Notes under the pieces: generated by a model
Database searches by the model: none
What the model saw: the letters and a program-made list of their open reading frames with translations, nothing else
Told to the model about the DNA's origin: nothing
Made by a program: the position numbers and the translations under genes
Part shown: in pieces, positions 54,967 to 62,803 of the stretch
How the letters are laid out: each line of letters begins with the position of its first letter
Numbering within the stretch: position 1 is the stretch's first letter
NCBI RefSeq assembly: GCF_000013345.1
Contig: NC_007777.1
Span: 3,968,001 to 4,032,000, forward strand
From: Frankia casuarinae
GTDB taxonomy: Bacteria > Actinomycetota > Actinomycetes > Frankiales > Frankiaceae
Length of the DNA: 64,000 nucleotides
Direction of reading: 5' to 3'

Positions 54967-55293
54967 GTGGGCCGGTGGGAGGACGAGCATTTTGCCCGGT
55001 TGGAGTGTGAGGTGCCGGTGCGGGGCCGGGATCGTCTGGCCTGGTGGCGGACGGCGCGGGCCGGCCTGGGGGCGGTGGAGGTGGCCGCGGTGCCGGTCGG
55101 CGTGCTCGGGCTGCTGGATGCCCCGGGGGTAGCGGTGCGGCACGGCCGGATCCCGGCGGGGGCGGGGTTGCTGTTCGAAGCCGGGGAGTGGGCGGTGTTC
55201 CTGGCCGGGGTGGGTCGCGGTGAGTTCGGGTTCGCCCGGTTAGCGGCGTTGCCGGTTCCCCCGGCTGCCGGTGCGGGGGCCGGTGATGGGTGA
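54967..55293 (+). CDS. Hypothetical AICE protein
   Basis: 108 residues from a GTG, Gly/Ala/Val-rich with alternating hydrophobic strands (VAAVPVGVLGLLDAPG). Not recognised. It is the first of five overlapping genes. Confidence 0.6.
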   Translation: MGRWEDEHFARLECEVPVRGRDRLAWWRTARAGLGAVEVAAVPVGVLGLLDAPGVAVRHGRIPAGAGLLFEAGEWAVFLAGVGRGEFGFARLAALPVPPAAGAGAGDG

Positions 55294-55558
55294 GCAGGCC
55301 TGCGTCGGGGATGGGACGGGGTCGGGCTGGTCGGAGGCATGGTCACGGATCCTGGCCGGCACGGGTGGGCGTGAGGCGGCCACGGTGTGGGTGGTGGCGG
55401 TGGTCGACGGGCCGGAGCGGGACGTGGACGGGGTGGTCGGCTACTTCGCCACCCCCCGGGACGCGGACCGGCATGCCTGTGCCCATGGGTATGGGGAGTG
55501 GCTGGTGGTGCCGGCGTTGGTGCTGCACCGGCCGGATGATCCGGTGGTGGTCCTGTGA
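55286..55558 (+). CDS. Hypothetical AICE protein
   Basis: 90 residues from an ATG overlapping the previous gene by 8 bases. Contains VWVVAVVDGPERDVDGVVGYF and HACAHGYGEW. No family recognised; the overlap on both sides supports a real operon member. Confidence 0.55.
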   Translation: MGEQACVGDGTGSGWSEAWSRILAGTGGREAATVWVVAVVDGPERDVDGVVGYFATPRDADRHACAHGYGEWLVVPALVLHRPDDPVVVL

Positions 55559-55839
55559 CCGGGGGGTGGCCGTTGCTGGTCCTGGACGGCGACGGCGTAC
55601 TGATCACCAGCTTTCCGCGGGCGGAGTTCGACCGGGCGCACCGGTGGGCGCATGCCCGGGCCGGGGAACCGGTGGTGGAACTGCCCATTCTGGTGGAAGA
55701 CCTGCTGGTACGGGTGACGTGGACGATCGGGCGGACCTCGTGCACGGCGACCCGCTGGGGGGTGCTGCCGGACGGGCCGGCACCACGGCTGGGTTGCCTG
55801 CTCCACGGTGGCGCCCGGCCGGGGCGGGAGACACGGTGA
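55555..55839 (+). CDS. Hypothetical AICE protein
   Basis: 94 residues from a GTG that overlaps the previous stop by four bases. LLVLDGDGVLITSFPRAEFDRA gives it the look of a HAD-like or SpdB-type strand, but no catalytic pattern is complete. Confidence 0.55.
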   Translation: MTGGWPLLVLDGDGVLITSFPRAEFDRAHRWAHARAGEPVVELPILVEDLLVRVTWTIGRTSCTATRWGVLPDGPAPRLGCLLHGGARPGRETR

Positions 55840-56309
55840 CCCGGCTGTGGGAGGTGCAGGCCGGCAACGTTCCAGACGTGGAGCTCCCCGGTGGCGACGG
55901 GCTGCTTCTGGCCGGGCCGGTGCTGGAGGTGGACTGTAACCGCGCTGTGCAGGTGAGGGTCCGGCCGGTGGAGGACGGGCCGTTGCTGCCCGCGGCGGTG
56001 GCGGCCACGGCACAGGACGGGGTGGCCACGGTGACGGCGCACCCCCGGACCTGCCCGCCGGGCAGTACCCGGCTGGCGTTTCTGCTCGGCCGGTACATCC
56101 ACGGGGACCGGGTGGCGGCCGGGGTGGACATGCCGGTGGTCACGGTCGGCTGTGCGCTGCGACCCGAAGAGTTCGGGGGGGTCGGCATCATGCCGGTGTC
56201 GCATCGGGTTCGCCTGCTGGGCGGCGGTGGCCGGTGGGTGGAACACACGATGTGGGAAGTGATGTCCCTGCCCCGGTACGCGGCCTTGACAGCGGGGGAC
56301 CGGCTGTGA
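55836..56309 (+). CDS. Hypothetical AICE protein
   Basis: 157 residues from a GTG coupled to the previous gene (GTGA). Beta-rich, with VRVRPVEDGPLLP and LAFLLGRYIHGDRVAAGVDMP. Not recognised. It is followed by another overlapping gene. Confidence 0.55.
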   Translation: MTRLWEVQAGNVPDVELPGGDGLLLAGPVLEVDCNRAVQVRVRPVEDGPLLPAAVAATAQDGVATVTAHPRTCPPGSTRLAFLLGRYIHGDRVAAGVDMPVVTVGCALRPEEFGGVGIMPVSHRVRLLGGGGRWVEHTMWEVMSLPRYAALTAGDRL

Positions 56310-56734
56310 ACGGCACCGACCGGCCTGAGTCCGACAAGGGGTCCGGGCTTGATGAGTCCTTCGTGGCCCGGCTGGAGTTGGCGTTGACCGCCCGTATCCG
56401 AGCGGAGCATCCCGGGCGGAACGCGGACCTGATCGGGCTGGTGGTCGGCCGGACGGTGGAACTTCTCGCCGGGTCCGCCGCGCATAACATGCGGCATCCC
56501 CTCGCGGACGCCGTAGTGTATCTACTCGCGCACGGTTTGCGGGACGGGCGGTACCATCAGGTGCTGGCGGATACCCGGTTGGACCTGCCGGGTCTCACCC
56601 GTGACGTGGATGCTTTCAACCGGGAAGTCGCGCTTCTCGACAGGCTGCATGAACGGCATCGCGCCCCGGGCGGCAGGGGTGACGATGGCTCTGCGGCCAC
56701 CACCCCAAGGGAGCCAGGCGGCCCGGGCGGGTAG
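56306..56734 (+). CDS. Hypothetical AICE protein
   Basis: 142 residues from a GTG overlapping the previous stop. Helical (FVARLELALTARIRAEHPG, GRTVELLAGSAAHNMRHPLA) with a Gly/Pro-rich tail. Not recognised. It ends the five-gene unit, and a hairpin follows 155 bases later. Confidence 0.55.
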   Translation: MNGTDRPESDKGSGLDESFVARLELALTARIRAEHPGRNADLIGLVVGRTVELLAGSAAHNMRHPLADAVVYLLAHGLRDGRYHQVLADTRLDLPGLTRDVDAFNREVALLDRLHERHRAPGGRGDDGSAATTPREPGGPGG

Positions 56735-57042
56735 TACCGGCCCGTTGCGGGTTCCCCGCCGGTCTTGATCCTCGTAGGCCTGCTGTGGCTGTCCGCCTGC
56801 TTCTCGGCGTGGTCGACCTGCCGCGGGCGTGCTGGTCCCGGTGACCCACAGATCTGTGACGGGTAGAGGTCCGCCTGCCTGTCACTGCGGGGAGGACCCT
56901 GCCCTGCCCCCCAACACCGGGCGGGGTCCTCCCATCCTTCGAGCGACCCCGGGCCGCGCGCTGTCGTCCCCGACTGCCGCCGGTCCCGGGGTCTTTCCCT
57001 GCCGGGTGGGGTAGGCGGCCTGTTCCGGGCGGGTTGGTGGGG
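56735..57042. other. Intergenic region between convergent genes
   Basis: 308 bp holding the hairpin at 56890-56933 and nothing else that I can support. Confidence 0.5.
56890..56933. terminator. Hairpin between convergent transcription units
   Basis: GGGAGGACCC (56890-56899) is complementary to GGGTCCTCCC (56924-56933), with further partial pairing inside. It lies between the rightward small-gene operon and the leftward kinase gene and could terminate both. Confidence 0.6.
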
Positions 57043-59232
57043 TTAGGGGCAGGGGGGTTGGTAGGGGAAGGTGGGGAGGTAGCGGTGCCATTCGTCTTCG
57101 CTGAGTCGGCCGGTGGGGGTGGTGCAGGCGCGGCGGGTGAGGCTGGTGGGGTTGAGATCCCACAGGCGGGCGGTGGTGTCGTCACCGGCGGTGGCGAGCA
57201 TCGTCCCGTCGAAGGCGAGGGTTTCCACGGGTCCGGTGTGGCCGGTGAGGGTGGCCAGCGGGCGGGGGGTGCGCGGGTTGGTGAGATCCCACAGGTGGGC
57301 GGTGCCGTCGGTGCTGGCGGTGGCCAGCGTCGTGCCGTCGGGGGCGAAGACGGCGGTGGTGGTCATGCCGGTTTCGGGGATGGTGGCGGCGGGCTGCGGC
57401 TGGGTGGGGGTGGTGAGGGTCCACAGGAGGGTGGTGCCGTCCTGCTGGGCGGTGGCGAGCATCGTGCCGTCGGGGCTGAAGGTGGCGTCGAAGGTGGGGC
57501 CGGGGGCGAGGGTGGCCAATGGTCGGGGGGTGCGCGGGTCGGTGACGTCCCATAGGCGGGCGGTGCCGTCAAGGCTGGCCGTCGCAAGGGTGTGGCCGTC
57601 GGGGCTGAACGCCACGTTTCCGGCGATGTAGCTGTGGGGGGTGAATGTGGCGAGGGTGGAGGTGGCGCGGGGGTCGGTGATGTCGATTAGGAGCACGGCG
57701 CCGGTGGAGGTGCTGATCGCGAGCAGGGTGCCGGCGGGGTTGAACGCGGCGCCGTAGGGGGTTCCGCCCGTGTGCAGGGTGAGGGTGTTGACCTGGTCGG
57801 GGTGGTGGGGGTCGGTGATGTTCCACAGGCGGATGGTGGTGTCGTCGCTGGTGGTGGCGAGCAGGGTGCCGGCGGGGTTGAACGCCACGTGGTTCACCCC
57901 GTCGTCGTGGCCCAGGGTGGCTACCGGCTGGTCGGGGTGGGTGGGGTTCCACAGGCGTGCGGTGTGGTCGGCGCTGCCGGTGGCGAGGGTGTGCCCGTCC
58001 GGGCTGATGGCGACGGACAGGATTTTGCCGCTGTGGCGGAACGTTGCCAGCGGGGGCAGACCTCGGGCGGCGGCGGCCAGCAGGGCGATGCGCGCGGCCG
58101 GGTCGGGGTTGAGCCGGTAGGCGGCGACGGCGAGACGGACCGCGAGATCCGGATCATCGGTGGTGGCCTGGTCGGCGAGGATCGCGGCGGCGCCGTGCCG
58201 GTCGGGGCGGTTCGCCGTGGTCGGGGTGTGCCGGGGGCGGTCCGTGATGAGCAGGACAGCGGCGGCGAGGACCACGGCGGTCGCGGTGGCGAGGATCGTG
58301 ATCCGGGTTCGGCGAGCCGGCGGTATGGGCCGGGCGTAGTGCGGGGGGATTGCCGGTGGTGGTGGGGCGGGCTGCGGTCCCTGCCTGCCGTGCCGGGTGG
58401 GTGCGGCGGGGGGCGGTGTTGGGGGTTGGGTGCTGGTGAGCATCCGGTATAGCTGCTCGGCGGTCGGCCGCTGCTCGGGGGCTTTGGCCATGGCGGCGGT
58501 GACGGTGTCGTGTAGTCGGCCGTGAAGCTGGTTTAGGTGGGTGGGATGGTCGTACCGGATGCGGTGCAGGAGTAGTTCGGATGATCGGTCCCCGAAGGGG
58601 GGTTGGCCGGTCGCGGCGTAGAGGACGACACCGCCCCAGGCGAAGATGTCGGCGGCCGGATCGGGTGGGGCGCCGTCGATGTTTTCGGGGGCCGTGTAGG
58701 CGGGGGTGCCGATCTGCTCGTCGATGTGGAACATGGTCATGCCGTGGGCGCGGGCGATGCCGAAGTCGATGACGCGAGCGCCCGTGGGCGAGAGTATGAC
58801 GTTCGACGGTTTGAGGTCGCGGTGGACGACTCCGGCGCCGTGGATGACCGTCAACGCCACTGCGATGTGGACCGCAACCTGTTCCAGCTCGGCGCCGCGT
58901 AACGGGCGGCGGGCGGCCTGGGCGAGGGTCGGGCCGGGCACGTAGTCGGTGACCAGGTAGGGCCGTTCGGCGTTGGGGTCGGCGTCGAGGAAGGCGGCGG
59001 TGCAGAACCGCGGCACCCGCCGGGCGGCTTCCGCTTCGTGGCGGAACCGGGCGCGAAACTCCGGGTCGGCGGCGAACTCTACGCGGATCACCTTCACGGC
59101 GACCGGATGATGGTGCGGGTCCTCGGCGAGGTAGACCACGCCCATCCCCCCGACCCCTAACCGGCCGCGCAGACGGTAGACCCCGATGTGGGTGGGGTCG
59201 TCGATACGAAGCGCCGTGGCAGGCTGGGGCAT
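57043..59232 (-). CDS. Ser/Thr protein kinase with WD40 sensor domain
   Basis: A 729-residue membrane kinase. The Hanks-type kinase domain at residues about 15-275 has GVGGMGVVYLAED (P-loop), AVKVIR (Lys), VVHRDLKPSNVIL (catalytic loop) and VIDFGIAR (DFG). One transmembrane helix (ILATATAVVLAAAVLLI) lies near residue 315. About seven WD40 repeats follow (SPDGHTLATGSADHTARLWN is the clearest). The architecture is common in actinomycetes but unusual as AICE cargo. All kinase residues are present. Confidence 0.9.
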   Translation of the reverse strand: MPQPATALRIDDPTHIGVYRLRGRLGVGGMGVVYLAEDPHHHPVAVKVIRVEFAADPEFRARFRHEAEAARRVPRFCTAAFLDADPNAERPYLVTDYVPGPTLAQAARRPLRGAELEQVAVHIAVALTVIHGAGVVHRDLKPSNVILSPTGARVIDFGIARAHGMTMFHIDEQIGTPAYTAPENIDGAPPDPAADIFAWGGVVLYAATGQPPFGDRSSELLLHRIRYDHPTHLNQLHGRLHDTVTAAMAKAPEQRPTAEQLYRMLTSTQPPTPPPAAPTRHGRQGPQPAPPPPAIPPHYARPIPPARRTRITILATATAVVLAAAVLLITDRPRHTPTTANRPDRHGAAAILADQATTDDPDLAVRLAVAAYRLNPDPAARIALLAAAARGLPPLATFRHSGKILSVAISPDGHTLATGSADHTARLWNPTHPDQPVATLGHDDGVNHVAFNPAGTLLATTSDDTTIRLWNITDPHHPDQVNTLTLHTGGTPYGAAFNPAGTLLAISTSTGAVLLIDITDPRATSTLATFTPHSYIAGNVAFSPDGHTLATASLDGTARLWDVTDPRTPRPLATLAPGPTFDATFSPDGTMLATAQQDGTTLLWTLTTPTQPQPAATIPETGMTTTAVFAPDGTTLATASTDGTAHLWDLTNPRTPRPLATLTGHTGPVETLAFDGTMLATAGDDTTARLWDLNPTSLTRRACTTPTGRLSEDEWHRYLPTFPYQPPCP

Positions 59233-59234
59233 GG

Positions 59235-59765
59235 TCAGGGCTGGCCGGTCGGGGTCTTCGTCGGTGTCGGGCGAGGCTGGAAGCTGGCGGCGGGTGGGGG
59301 TGGGGTCATGGCGCGGCTGCGGCGCTGCGGGTCGGTGCGGGTCGTGCCCTCCTGGCCGCGTAGCTGCTGGTCTAGCTCCATCGCCAGGGCGAGCGTGACG
59401 CCTGCTTCGTGGCGGCGTTGGAACCAGTCGGCCGAGATGCCGCCGTAGTGGGCGGCGGCCTCGTCGCGGCGGGCGGTGCGTGTGGCGGCGGTACCGGACC
59501 GGCCGGGAACAAGACCGAGTAGGGCGGCGGCGGCGTCACCGCGGGGGCTGCCGAGTGCCTGCACGGCCGTGAGGATCATCCGGTGTGCGGCGAGGGCACG
59601 CCGGTGCTCGCTGAGGCCGGGGTGCGGGGGGCTGAGCATGTCCAGCATGGGCCGTGCCTCGGGATAGCTGGCAAGGTCGGCGGGATGGCGGACACCGACC
59701 TTGAAGCAGCCATCGAGCAGGGTGCGAAGCAGGTCAACGCGATCCGGTTCGTGGGGGGCCGTCAT
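59235..59765 (-). CDS. Hypothetical protein upstream of the kinase
   Basis: 176 residues starting MTAPHEPDRVDLLRTLLDGC, mainly helical with a Pro/Thr-rich tail. It ends two bases before the kinase start, so they form an operon. It may be a kinase partner or substrate; no family was recognised. An upstream in-frame ATG at 59885 is less likely given the repeat-rich sequence. Confidence 0.6.
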   Translation of the reverse strand: MTAPHEPDRVDLLRTLLDGCFKVGVRHPADLASYPEARPMLDMLSPPHPGLSEHRRALAAHRMILTAVQALGSPRGDAAAALLGLVPGRSGTAATRTARRDEAAAHYGGISADWFQRRHEAGVTLALAMELDQQLRGQEGTTRTDPQRRSRAMTPPPPAASFQPRPTPTKTPTGQP

Positions 59766-60166
59766 CGGCGTTCGTTCCTTCCTGTCGATGCCGACTCCGG
59801 GTCGGCTCCGCGGATACTCCGGGTTGTGTCCGTGTTTGCTCCGGGCTGAGCCCGTCCCGATGATGGCCCGTGACAGGCCGGTCACGCTGCTGGTTTGCGT
59901 GGGTGTTTGGCCGGGCTTGTGATCGCACCTCCGGGGCTGATCCGTGCACAGCGCATCCCGGGCACCGTGGATGATCCGTGTGGACTCCGGTTCCGCTCCG
60001 GGCCGGCTCCGTGTCCGCTTCCGGGGATAGTCCGTGCAGATTCCGTGGAAATACCGGGTTCAGTGCCTTTCGCGTGGCCGCTGCGGCGGGCAGAGTGAGG
60101 AACACGGAACGCGGTCCGCGTTTCCCGCCCCTCGCCTGATCTTCTCTGTGTGGAGGCTGATTTACT
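59766..60166. other. Intergenic region with iterated TCCG motifs
   Basis: 400 bp with no gene, dominated by the TCCG-rich segment at 59793-60050. It separates the leftward kinase operon from the rightward tra/rep operon, so it should contain both promoters. Confidence 0.5.
59793..60050. repeat. Iterated TCCG(G/T) motif region
   Basis: About 16 occurrences of TCCG, mostly as ACTCCGG, GCTCCGG, GTCCGTG or ATTCCGTGG, at irregular 8-40 base spacing within 260 bp. This is denser than in neighbouring sequence. It could be a protein-binding cluster (transfer or replication control). Confidence 0.45.
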
Positions 60167-60340
60167 ATGCCCCGCTACTACGTCCGCACATCCTACGGGT
60201 TTTGGCGGATAGTGGTCTTCTTCTGGGTGCTGTACCTGGGCCTGTTTCTGTTCTCCAACGTGTCTGCCCTGGTGCCTGTCGTCCTGGTCGGGATGATCGT
60301 TGCCGCGGTGTTCTGGCTGGCTTCCCGGGTGATCCGCTGA
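60167..60340 (+). CDS. Small membrane protein
   Basis: 57 residues with two hydrophobic helices (IVVFFWVLYLGLFLFSNVSA, VPVVLVGMIVAAVFWLA). GGAGG lies ten bases before the ATG. It is coupled to the next gene by TGATG. AICE transfer operons often contain such Spd-like spread proteins, so that role is inferred. Confidence 0.65.
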   Translation: MPRYYVRTSYGFWRIVVFFWVLYLGLFLFSNVSALVPVVLVGMIVAAVFWLASRVIR

Positions 60341-60597
60341 TGGCACGTCCTGGCGCGGTCGACCGGCGGCATGGGCGGCTGCTTGTCGCCGCGCTGGTGC
60401 TCTGGACGGCGGGACTGTTCTTCCTGTCCCTCGCCACGTCCCTAGCTATCGCATTGATGGACCGGTCCGCGTCTACTCCCACGCCGGTGTTGGTGACCGC
60501 GGCTGACCCGTGCACCACGACCATGCAAGCGTCCTATTCCCTGTCCTTCGGCTATTCCCCGTTGCATAAGGAGATGTCATGCGCGCTATCCCGGTGA
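60340..60597 (+). CDS. Small membrane-anchored hypothetical protein
   Basis: 85 residues with one N-terminal transmembrane helix (LLVAALVLWTAGLFFLSLAT) and a short outer tail. The start overlaps the previous stop and the end overlaps the next gene by 19 bases, so it lies within the tra/rep operon. Confidence 0.6.
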   Translation: MARPGAVDRRHGRLLVAALVLWTAGLFFLSLATSLAIALMDRSASTPTPVLVTAADPCTTTMQASYSLSFGYSPLHKEMSCALSR

Positions 60598-60914
60598 ACG
60601 AATCGCTGTTGGAAAACGTCGTCGCGGTCAGCGGCGCGATGCCGGAAACGGATCTGGACGGCAAGCAGAAGGCGAACCGTGACGGCCTGCCGGTCTACGG
60701 GGTGCAGGTCGCGGTCACCTACGACGGCACCGCATCTGTGATCAAGGTGAAGGTGGCGGGTGAGGCACCGCGGGTGCAGGTCGGGATGCCGGTCACCCTG
60801 GTCGGCCTGATCGGTACGCAGTGGGCGATCGGCGAGCGGCACGGGATCTCCTGGAGCGCACAGGCGATCCGTCCGCTTCCCACCCCGAACCCGGCCCCGG
60901 CGTCGAAGAGCTGA
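60579..60914 (+). CDS. Hypothetical AICE protein, beta-rich
   Basis: 111 residues (MRAIPVNESLLENVVAVSG, YGVQVAVTYDGTASVIKVKV). It is probably an OB-like small barrel. Proteins of this size and start commonly precede traSA in AICEs. GAGATG upstream serves as its ribosome site. Confidence 0.65.
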   Translation: MRAIPVNESLLENVVAVSGAMPETDLDGKQKANRDGLPVYGVQVAVTYDGTASVIKVKVAGEAPRVQVGMPVTLVGLIGTQWAIGERHGISWSAQAIRPLPTPNPAPASKS

Positions 60915-60998
60915 CGGTCTGCCGGGGGCGGCATCCCTGACCCGGTGCCGCCGTCCCCGGGGCTGCTCCTTGCGCCGGTTCAGTGAGGGACGGTTGTC

Positions 60999-62681
60999 AT
61001 GGCAGTGCTGCGGGTCCGGCAGGGCCGAATCAGAAAAGATCAATTTCGGTTGGCGTTACGGCCGTCCGTCCCTGAACTGCTGCTGCGCTACGGGCTGCGC
61101 TACGTCGCCTCGTGGTGGCGGGAAGCGCTCGCCGTTGTCCTCGCGCTGCTGATCTACCGGCGGGCGGTCGATGCCCTCGGGCCGGTCGGCGGGCGGGGGC
61201 TGCTCGTCGGCCTGGTGCTCGTCGTCGCCGGAGTGCCGCGGCTGCGCGCTGCCGTTCTCGGCTGGCTGCTCGGCGGGCGGCTACGCCGACGGTGGGCGGC
61301 GGCCTGCCGGGCCTGCGGCCTGGAAACCACGAGGCACACCGTGCTGCGAACACCACGGATTCGCCGGGCCTGGCGCGGTGCGGCCGGCTGGCATCTGCGG
61401 ATCACCCTCGCCCCCGGACAGTCCGTGGACGACCTCCAGCAGGCCGCACCCCGGCTGACCGCCACGTTAAAACTCCGGGAACTGCGGATCTCCCCGAACC
61501 TTGCCCGCGCCGACCGGGTCGGCGCGGTCCTGGTGCACCGGGAAGTCCTGGGCCGACCGATCCGCGCGGACCTGCTTCCCCCCGGCGATCCTGGTGATCT
61601 CGACCGGCTGCCCATCGGCGCCCGGGAAGACGGCACGGCCTGGCTGCTGCCCCTGCGCGGCTCGCATGTCCTCGTCGCCGGTGCGACCGGCGCGGGCAAA
61701 GGATCGGTGTTGTGGTCGACGATCCGGGCGTTGGCCCCGGCGATCCGTGGCGGCCTGGTTGAAATCTGGGCCTGTGATCCCAAAGGTGGCATGGAGTTAG
61801 CGTTCGGCGAGCCGCTGTTTCACCGCTTCGCGGTCGACACCCCATCGATCGCGGATCTACTCGCGGACGCGGTCCGGGTGATGAACCGGCGCACCGGCCG
61901 GCTACGCGGGGTCTCCCGGCTGCACAAACCGTCCACCGATGATCCGCTGATCATCGTCCTGGTCGACGAAATCGCCAGCCTCACCGCATATGTCGCGAAC
62001 CCGAAGCTGAAAAAGCAGATCGCGGCATCCCTGTCCCTGCTGCTCTCCCAGGGACGCGCCCCCGGGGTCGTCGTGGTCGGCGCGGTCCAAGACCCCCGGA
62101 AAGAGGTACTGCCGCTACGAGACCTGTTCCCCGTGCGCATCGCGCTGCGGATGACCGAAGCCGACCAAGCCGACATGGTCCTCGGCAACGGCGCGCATGA
62201 CCGCGGCGCACGGTGCGAACGCATCCCCCGCGCCCTGCCCGGTGTCGGCTACGTCCTCGTCGACGGCGACCCCACCCCCGTCCGGGTACGGGCCGGCTGG
62301 CTGGCTGACGACGACATCCGCACCATGGCCGCGCACCACACCCAACCCGCCGCGCAGCCCCCGACGCACCGCCCGGCAACCCCGCCCGTCCGACCGGCCG
62401 CGCTACCGCCCACCACCGCCGGGCAGGGCTGGACCCCCGACCTGACCGCTTTCCCCCCGCCCCCGGTAGGCCGCACCCGACCGGGGGCACCCGGCAGCGT
62501 CCAAGGCGGCGGGAAAGCCGGGGAGGAAGACGATCCGACGATCCCGCTCCGCGGCTGGCGGTCACCTCCACCCCCCGCTCTACCCCCCGCACCCCCGTCG
62601 ATCGACGCGGACGACGGCAGTCCCGAAGCCGAAGCCGCCTGGCGGGCCTGGGAAGCCCACTTCCCCGGCGAACCCGGCTAA
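60999..62681 (+). CDS. traSA: Conjugative DNA translocase TraSA (FtsK/SpoIIIE family)
   Basis: A 560-residue protein: two N-terminal membrane helices near residues 40-90 (ALAVVLALLIYR, GLLVGLVLVVAGVP), Walker A AGATGAGKGS near residue 227 and Walker B IIVLVDEIASL near 316. RAPGVVVVGAVQDPRKE follows, then a Pro-rich tail. Such proteins alone move double-stranded DNA between mycelial cells in actinomycete conjugation. The family match is clear, and length and motifs are intact. Confidence 0.9.
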   Translation: MAVLRVRQGRIRKDQFRLALRPSVPELLLRYGLRYVASWWREALAVVLALLIYRRAVDALGPVGGRGLLVGLVLVVAGVPRLRAAVLGWLLGGRLRRRWAAACRACGLETTRHTVLRTPRIRRAWRGAAGWHLRITLAPGQSVDDLQQAAPRLTATLKLRELRISPNLARADRVGAVLVHREVLGRPIRADLLPPGDPGDLDRLPIGAREDGTAWLLPLRGSHVLVAGATGAGKGSVLWSTIRALAPAIRGGLVEIWACDPKGGMELAFGEPLFHRFAVDTPSIADLLADAVRVMNRRTGRLRGVSRLHKPSTDDPLIIVLVDEIASLTAYVANPKLKKQIAASLSLLLSQGRAPGVVVVGAVQDPRKEVLPLRDLFPVRIALRMTEADQADMVLGNGAHDRGARCERIPRALPGVGYVLVDGDPTPVRVRAGWLADDDIRTMAAHHTQPAAQPPTHRPATPPVRPAALPPTTAGQGWTPDLTAFPPPPVGRTRPGAPGSVQGGGKAGEEDDPTIPLRGWRSPPPPALPPAPPSIDADDGSPEAEAAWRAWEAHFPGEPG

Positions 62682-62803
62682 ATCACCCACCGGCCAGGAC
62701 CCCGGCCGCCCGGCACCCTTCCCCTTTTTCTCCTTCGTCGTGCCCCCCGGACACCGCTGCCGGCGTCGGGCGGCTCGACCCTGCCCACAAGGAGCCACCC
62801 ACA

